From Pogostemon cablin (taxonomy: Eukaryota > Streptophyta > Magnoliopsida > Lamiales > Lamiaceae), in contig CM043005.1 of assembly GCA_023678885.1 (NCBI GenBank), positions 10,344,314 to 10,408,313 on the forward strand: a stretch of DNA of 64,000 nt, read 5' to 3'. The notes beneath the pieces are model-generated. The model was given only the letters and a program-made list of their open reading frames with translations. It did no database searches and was not told the DNA's origin. This document shows positions 58,912 to 64,000 of the stretch, piece after piece. Each line of letters opens with the position of its first letter. Within the stretch, counting starts at the first letter, position 1. Position numbers and translations under genes: made by a program.

Positions 58912-61018
58912 TTAGTCATTTTTACTCCCAAGCAAGACTCGAAAGTCAGATAGTTTTCACTTCAGATAAACCTAATGGTCTATCGGCTATCAACTTTTGA
59001 ATCCTACTCAAGTAAAATGATCTAGTCTTAGATGCCAAATATATGTTTAGTTCATATCCGAAGGTATCTTTCTCTTACTAAGATTAGAAGATTCATTATT
59101 AATTACTATTTGTTGCATCTGTGGAATATACATGATTTAAGAGTATACAAATTGTTCACCAACGTACAATAACAGATTACAACTCTATCCTTCATTATAA
59201 TGACCATGTCATTTAAATGAAATGGAGTATCCATCTATTAATGCATAGAAACTGAAATCAAATTCTTTCTATGAAAATGTACGTAAAACAATTTCTCATA
59301 ATCAAACGTCTACTCATATCATTAGATAAATAGACAACTCCCACAGCAATAGCCACTACTCTTGTAGTTTTATCCATGTCATAACAATCTTATCCTCACT
59401 TAGTAATAAACATTTAGTGATTCCAGTATCTACACACTTCGTGTCAGTAAATGCCATCACTAATCTTGTTTTAAACAACTAGTGAATAAGATATAAAACT
59501 TGTTCACATTATGATGAAAATGGCTTTCCTTTGCCACATGTTTTGCCAGAAGTTTTCCACCATATACATCCTATTGTAATTCAGGTGGAACTTACTCAAA
59601 AACATCTAGGCAATTCACGAAGAATTAAATTGATCTAGGTTTCCCTTCAATTTATACTCCATGCTTTCCAAATTCATTCATCAAATTAAATCATGATCTT
59701 CTGCCTTTTAACTTACTCAAGTATCCGAAGAGTTACATGAGACCATCATATTTCTATGAACCTCTCATCTCTTCACTAGAGACTTTAATAAGCATCATGA
59801 GACGTCCCTTGTGAGAACACACATGTATTTTCTTAAGCAGTAAAATTCAAAACCAAGATTCTTTTCTAATCATCTAATTTGGACAAGTAAATATAATTTC
59901 TTTTAGTTAATAATATGTGAGATAAAACCATTTGAAAATCAGAGAATCATAAATTAATTTACCGATCAAAACTTCAAATTTTATCCTTTTATATTGATTC
60001 CCTCAAAACAATATAAAAATAAAATTCACCGACATCTCAAGCACCGTGAGTCTGCAAGCCACGTTAGTGTGGACGTTTACAAACCCGAACATTTTCAAGA
60101 GAAGGTTTTACCCATTAATTTCATTTGTCAACCTAACTTTATGACAAAATAATTAATAGTCGGTTCCTCTTTAGCCATGCAAATAATAGCAGTGACTCCG
60201 TTGGGGAGAATACTAATTATTTACACCTAAGTGTACACCATTATTTGATCCCAAGTCCACTGCGCGAGCTTGTGTGCCTTACAGTTGGAGAAGTACACAC
60301 GCGCTCGGATAGCTTCCTACAATCATCAATTATAAGTTTGTACCAGTGAACCCCACATAAACTCATCCGTTAGGGAGGAAGGCCTATTGCCAACTCGCAA
60401 GTTCATGTGCCACATTACAATCAATAATTATGTAATGAAGTCTGTACCAGTGATCCGTGAATAAACTCATCCGTTAGGGAGGAAGGCCTATTGCCAACAC
60501 GCAAGTTTACTCACATCACTTACAAACCAATAATGGAGGCAGCGGGAATTTTTACCAATCCCCTCTCCCACTTAGTTATTTAAGACCGAGGGTTTTTACA
60601 TGCATATAATATTTTAGAATAAAATATGCAACCTAGCATGCTCATACTTCCAAATATATAACAATAATTGACCAATAAACAATTATAGCAGTTATATATA
60701 AGGAAATAAATTGCCAAAAATAAGTTGACTTGATCAACACTCCAACATACATGCATATAATATACCAAATATAATACGCAATCTAGTATGCTTCTATTTA
60801 AGGCAATAAATCATAGAGAATCATGCATACATATATAACAATAATCAATTAATAAATCAATTATAACAGTTATATAACAACGAATTCGATTGTTCACCAC
60901 CAATCACGAATGCGGACAATTGCGATGGGGATCGACCTCCCTGCAGCCTGCTGCACCACGCTGGCACCCTGCCCGATCATATTGTGAAGACTCACGCGGA
61001 ACCTGATGCAGACTAGTC
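58912..61018 (-). other. Copia copy C: decayed gag/protease region and leader
   Basis: By position this should hold gag and protease, but no reliable domain is visible. A 103-bp direct duplication lies at about 60340-60510 (ACTCATCCGTTAGGGAGGAA at 60361 and 60464). Confidence 0.45.
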
Positions 61019-61365
61019 GAACTTGATGCAAACCCGCTCGAACCTAGTGCAGAGTCGATCGAACCTGATGCAGAACAATCGAACCTGATGCAAATCCGCT
61101 CGAACCTGGTGTAGCATCAATCGAACCTGATGCAGACCAATCGAACCTGATACAAATCCGCTCAAACCTGGTACAGCATCGATCGAACCTGATGTAGACC
61201 AATCGAACCTGATGCAAATCCGCTCGAACCTGGTGTAGCATCAATCGAACCTGATGCAGACCAATCAAACCTGATACAAATCTGCTCGAACCTGGTACAG
61301 CATCGATTGAACCTGATGTAGACCAATCGAACCTGATGCAAATCCGCTCGAACTGTCGCTCGTCC
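61019..61365. repeat. 62-bp tandem repeat in the copia copy C leader
   Basis: Units with GATRCAAATCC start at 61087, 61149, 61211, 61273 and 61335, exactly 62 bp apart. Alternate units differ in the same way (GATG/GATA), giving a 124-bp dimer. Each unit is itself three 20-21 bp pieces sharing TCGAACCTG. The open frame over it on the minus strand is a by-product. Confidence 0.92.
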
Positions 61366-61975
61366 AAGGGCCTACTTGCACGGAATCAAGTTCAGCCCAA
61401 CGCGCAACATCAAACTACACCAACTGTCGTTCAGGGTTCGCAACCTTAGAAACCTGAGAATCCAATCTTCACCGTCCAGAATCTAAGCCTGTGAGTTTTG
61501 AACATGCTGTCCAAATTACAGGTCGATCCAACGGTTAGATTGTGATAAATAGCTCTTTTCCCTCGACTGCGCAGAGCAGAATCGCCCAAAAAACTGCTTC
61601 TATTTTCGGCGTATTCCCGACTACAAAAAGCTCCAAATACGATCTTCACCGTTCAGAATGTACATCCACAAAATCTGAACGTGTTGACCAAAAATTAGCC
61701 TGATCCGACGGTTGAAACTCCTGTTATTGCCTCTGCAATATCACTGCGCTGGATTTTCTCTCAATTTCTTCCTTCCATGTGAAATTGACGAACAGTTTTC
61801 GTCGAATCCTCTCACACACAACCATCAACGAACAGATATGATATAGGGTATATTTCACATAGGGATATTCATGGTTTGCGCAGTAAAACCAAAACCCTAA
61901 ACATGCGATCCTAATTTTGAAAAATTAATCACATAAACCCTAGCCTAACGTGTCACGCTTCACCACGAAACCGAA

Positions 61976-61987
61976 GCTCTGATACTA
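61976..61987 (-). other. Copia copy C primer binding site (tRNA-iMet type)
   Basis: The minus strand reads TAGTATCAGAGC two bases from the LTR end, one base off the usual TGGTATCAGAGC complement of initiator tRNA-Met. Confidence 0.8.
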
Positions 61988-61989
61988 AT

Positions 61990-63293
61990 TGTTGGCGGTT
62001 GGATTATTTGGTTAACATGACCCGTTAGAATATCATGCATTTCTATCACAGCGGAAGCAATAAATCATAGAAACGATTACCGTTCACCAAGGTATGTTGA
62101 TGAAGATTGATTCTCGCAGGCAGCCTGCGCAGTCCCCCGAGAATGGCCATAACTTCCTCGTCTGATGTCGGAATTGAGTGATCTTTGTGTTCAGACGATC
62201 CTCTCTTCGACAGCTTTTGATCTTCTACCGTATGTCCTAAGTCCGATCTCGACATCGTGTGGGCGATGATCTAAGAGACCTCCTCAATCTGCTCTCAACC
62301 CTCATCACACGTGAATAATCAGTTAGATTAGATTAGGGTTCCAGATAAGCTGAGGTGACTTATATACATGGGCTACAGCAGGGACCAGGAGGAGAAATTG
62401 AGTTGGGCCTCCATTGGGCTTAAGTATCCAAGCTTAGCCCAAAGCTTATACTTAAGTCCAATAATAATAATATATTCCACTAAAATATTATTATTGCACT
62501 ACCGTACCAATCCAAAAATTACGTTTTGGGCTCCTTCTTATTATGAGCCCGTTAGTCTCCCCATATTTAAGATATACAATGTCCATTAATTAATTTAAGT
62601 TACTGACAACTCAATTAATTAATATCTAATCCAAGAGTAGTACCACTCAACCTCATTATCATGTCGGAATAAATCCCACCTGCAGGGTTTACATGATAAT
62701 CCTTATGAGCTCCTCAAGGGGACATCATCAACCTATGACGGACACGGATTCCTTCTACAATCAACAGCACACCATAGAGACAGCACTATTTCCCAACTCG
62801 TCGAGTTTGTTGATTTAATTACACGTAAATCTCACCCATTGATGAATCAAAGAAATACATACTGCCCTACATGTCGAGGTTATTGTATAGTGATTAAGAG
62901 CACGAACTTCCATAATAACTGAGATCAAGTTCTCCTATAAGTCAGTATAAGTCGAACGAACTCAAGCGGTCCTGCTCAATACACACAAGTGCACTAATGT
63001 GATTCTATAGCCAAGACAAGCTAATACCAAACCACACTACAACCATCCCGATAGAGAGTCCCCGTCTATCTCGGTTGTGAGCATCTGTTTATACTTTATA
63101 AGGAAACCGATAATATGATCTTCCGCGTGTTGTCGCACAACATATTATCTACAGTATAAAGTAAGTGGACTATTGCATCGAACATATGAATAAATTATAA
63201 GATGCAATCATTTGATCATATGATTCTCATTTCAAATTAATTGTTATAACATTGTTCATACAAAAAGCTAGACTTTTAGTATACAATCCAACA
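61990..63293 (-). repeat. Copia copy C, 5' LTR (1304 bp)
   Basis: Intact TGTTGG...CCAACA ends, adjacent to the PBS on the left and TSD TAAGC on the right. Confidence 0.93.
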
Positions 63294-64000
63294 TAAGCTT
63301 CCTTATTCGCCGAAGCATAAGGAACCGCTTTCATCCTCTTTATCTTCTTCTTGTGTCTCAAAGACACATTCACTTAGATAAATTTACATGCTAAACGAGT
63401 ATTGACTGTATCATTTTATGAAACTTGAGATAAGCATAATATCCTTTCTTGTGATCCGTATTACCGTGATCAAAAGGATATATTTTGCCTTTCTTAAGTC
63501 CTTCATCTCTACCGCTTTATTTACCATACCCATACGCCCGATAATACTCTTTCATTGTCTTCAATGAGCAAGATACTATCTGCATATAGTCCAAGAAATA
63601 CCACCACGTTTTCATCACTCTTTACAACACACAAGACTCATCCGCTCATTGATTTAAATCCATGCCACTGGATTACCTAATCAAAACAGATGCTTCACGA
63701 TCTTAAAGCTTGCTTTAGTCCATCGCTGGACAATTTTAAGCTTACTATCAAAATGCTATTAGTACTTTGCAATGAATCACTCTGGTTGCTTCGCATAGAT
63801 GTTTTCCTCAAGACTTCCAATCAGGAAAGCTGTCTTTGACATCTATTTGCTGTTCCTCATAGCAGCAATAAAAGAATCCGGATCAACATAAGCATAGCTA
63901 CCAGCGAACATGTGTCCTCATAATCGAACCATTACTTTCTAAGTACACCTTTTCGCAACAAGCTTTGCTTCCAAGGTTTTCACCTTACCGTATGATCCTC
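63294..64000 (-). pseudogene. Copia copy B, RT region (right part)
   Basis: Continues the pol sequence interrupted at 55247. The RT box around 63550-63600 reads YADS, again with Ser for the second Asp. Many stops. It is cut by the window end. Confidence 0.75.

Larger units (their letters stand above)
55248..63293 (-). mobile_element. Ty1/copia element, copy C, nested in copy B
   Basis: Two LTRs (55248-56538 and 61990-63293), TSD TAAGC on both sides (55243-55247 and 63294-63298), and a PBS complementary to initiator tRNA-Met. In element order: a repeat-bearing leader, a decayed gag region, integrase, RT and RNase H, the copia order. The left LTR begins TATTGG instead of TGTTGG and lacks about 13 bp near 55650. 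Pol is full of stops, so the element is not autonomous. Confidence 0.93.
53362..64000 (-). mobile_element. Ty1/copia element, copy B (interrupted, runs off the window)
   Basis: 3' LTR at 53362-54559 and internal sequence 54560-55247, interrupted by copy C (55248-63293), then resuming at 63294-64000. Removing copy C and one TAAGC restores the order seen in copy A around 2525. The 5' end lies beyond the window. Confidence 0.9.

Noticed and set aside
61019..61365. Regular repeats as a CRISPR array
   Set aside because: No unique spacers: units are contiguous and similar throughout, in a plant retroelement leader.
61044..61367. 107-codon repeat protein in the copia leader
   Set aside because: A shadow of the 62-bp tandem repeat; the period is not a multiple of three, so it is not a repeated protein module.

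Overview
This window is plant nuclear DNA, most likely from a dicot (I lean to an asterid, but nothing here proves it). It reads as repeat-rich heterochromatin. I see no convincing free-standing host gene, rRNA, tRNA or CRISPR array. Almost every kilobase is a retrotransposon, a DNA transposon or a tandem repeat, and several insertions can be ordered by their target-site duplications (TSDs).

Layout. 1-614 is unassigned AT-rich flank. 615-2860 is a truncated Ty1/copia copy (copy A: 3' LTR, RNase H, end of RT). 2861-15064 is an Athila-lineage Ty3/gypsy element on the minus strand, with a tRNA-Asp-type primer site, gag, protease, RT, RNase H, integrase and an Athila ORF-1/env-position gene, broken by many stops and frameshifts and lacking its 3' LTR. 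15065-16107 and 30043-about 41440 are one AT-rich satellite array with a 2.2 kb higher-order repeat. It was split by a young Tat-lineage Ty3/gypsy element (16108-30042, TSD ATGAT, two 1072-bp LTRs with one difference seen by eye).

The Tat element is the centrepiece. Its minus strand carries one uninterrupted gag-pol frame with a second, archaeal-type RNase H. Its plus strand carries an apparently self-contained antisense gene for a plant mobile domain (PMD) protein: TATA box, ATG-free leader, 1.3 kb leader intron, about 956 codons and a poly(A) signal. A fragment of a host 3'-5' exonuclease gene sits inside the inferred leader intron.

From 31.6 to 50 kb the array is peppered with smaller insertions: a textbook non-autonomous Helitron (31659-33005), a second probable Helitron (from 43308), two Stowaway MITEs, two MULE-type elements with 9-bp TSDs, a long inverted repeat, and a 2.3 kb solo LTR (46093-48364, TSD AGTAT). 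From about 50.2 to 53.4 kb lies a different satellite of about 174 bp per monomer, interrupted by a solo Athila-type LTR (51232-52127, TSD ATAGC). From 53362 to the end is copia copy B, interrupted by copy C of the same family (55248-63293, TSD TAAGC).

Two themes recur. A palindromic GGTTCGACC/GGTCGAACC unit occupies the LTR, the gag-protease spacer and the pol-to-ORF spacer of the Athila element, and also the distant solo LTR. All three copia copies carry Ser in place of the second catalytic Asp of the RT YVDD box. All repeat identities and percentages were judged by eye.
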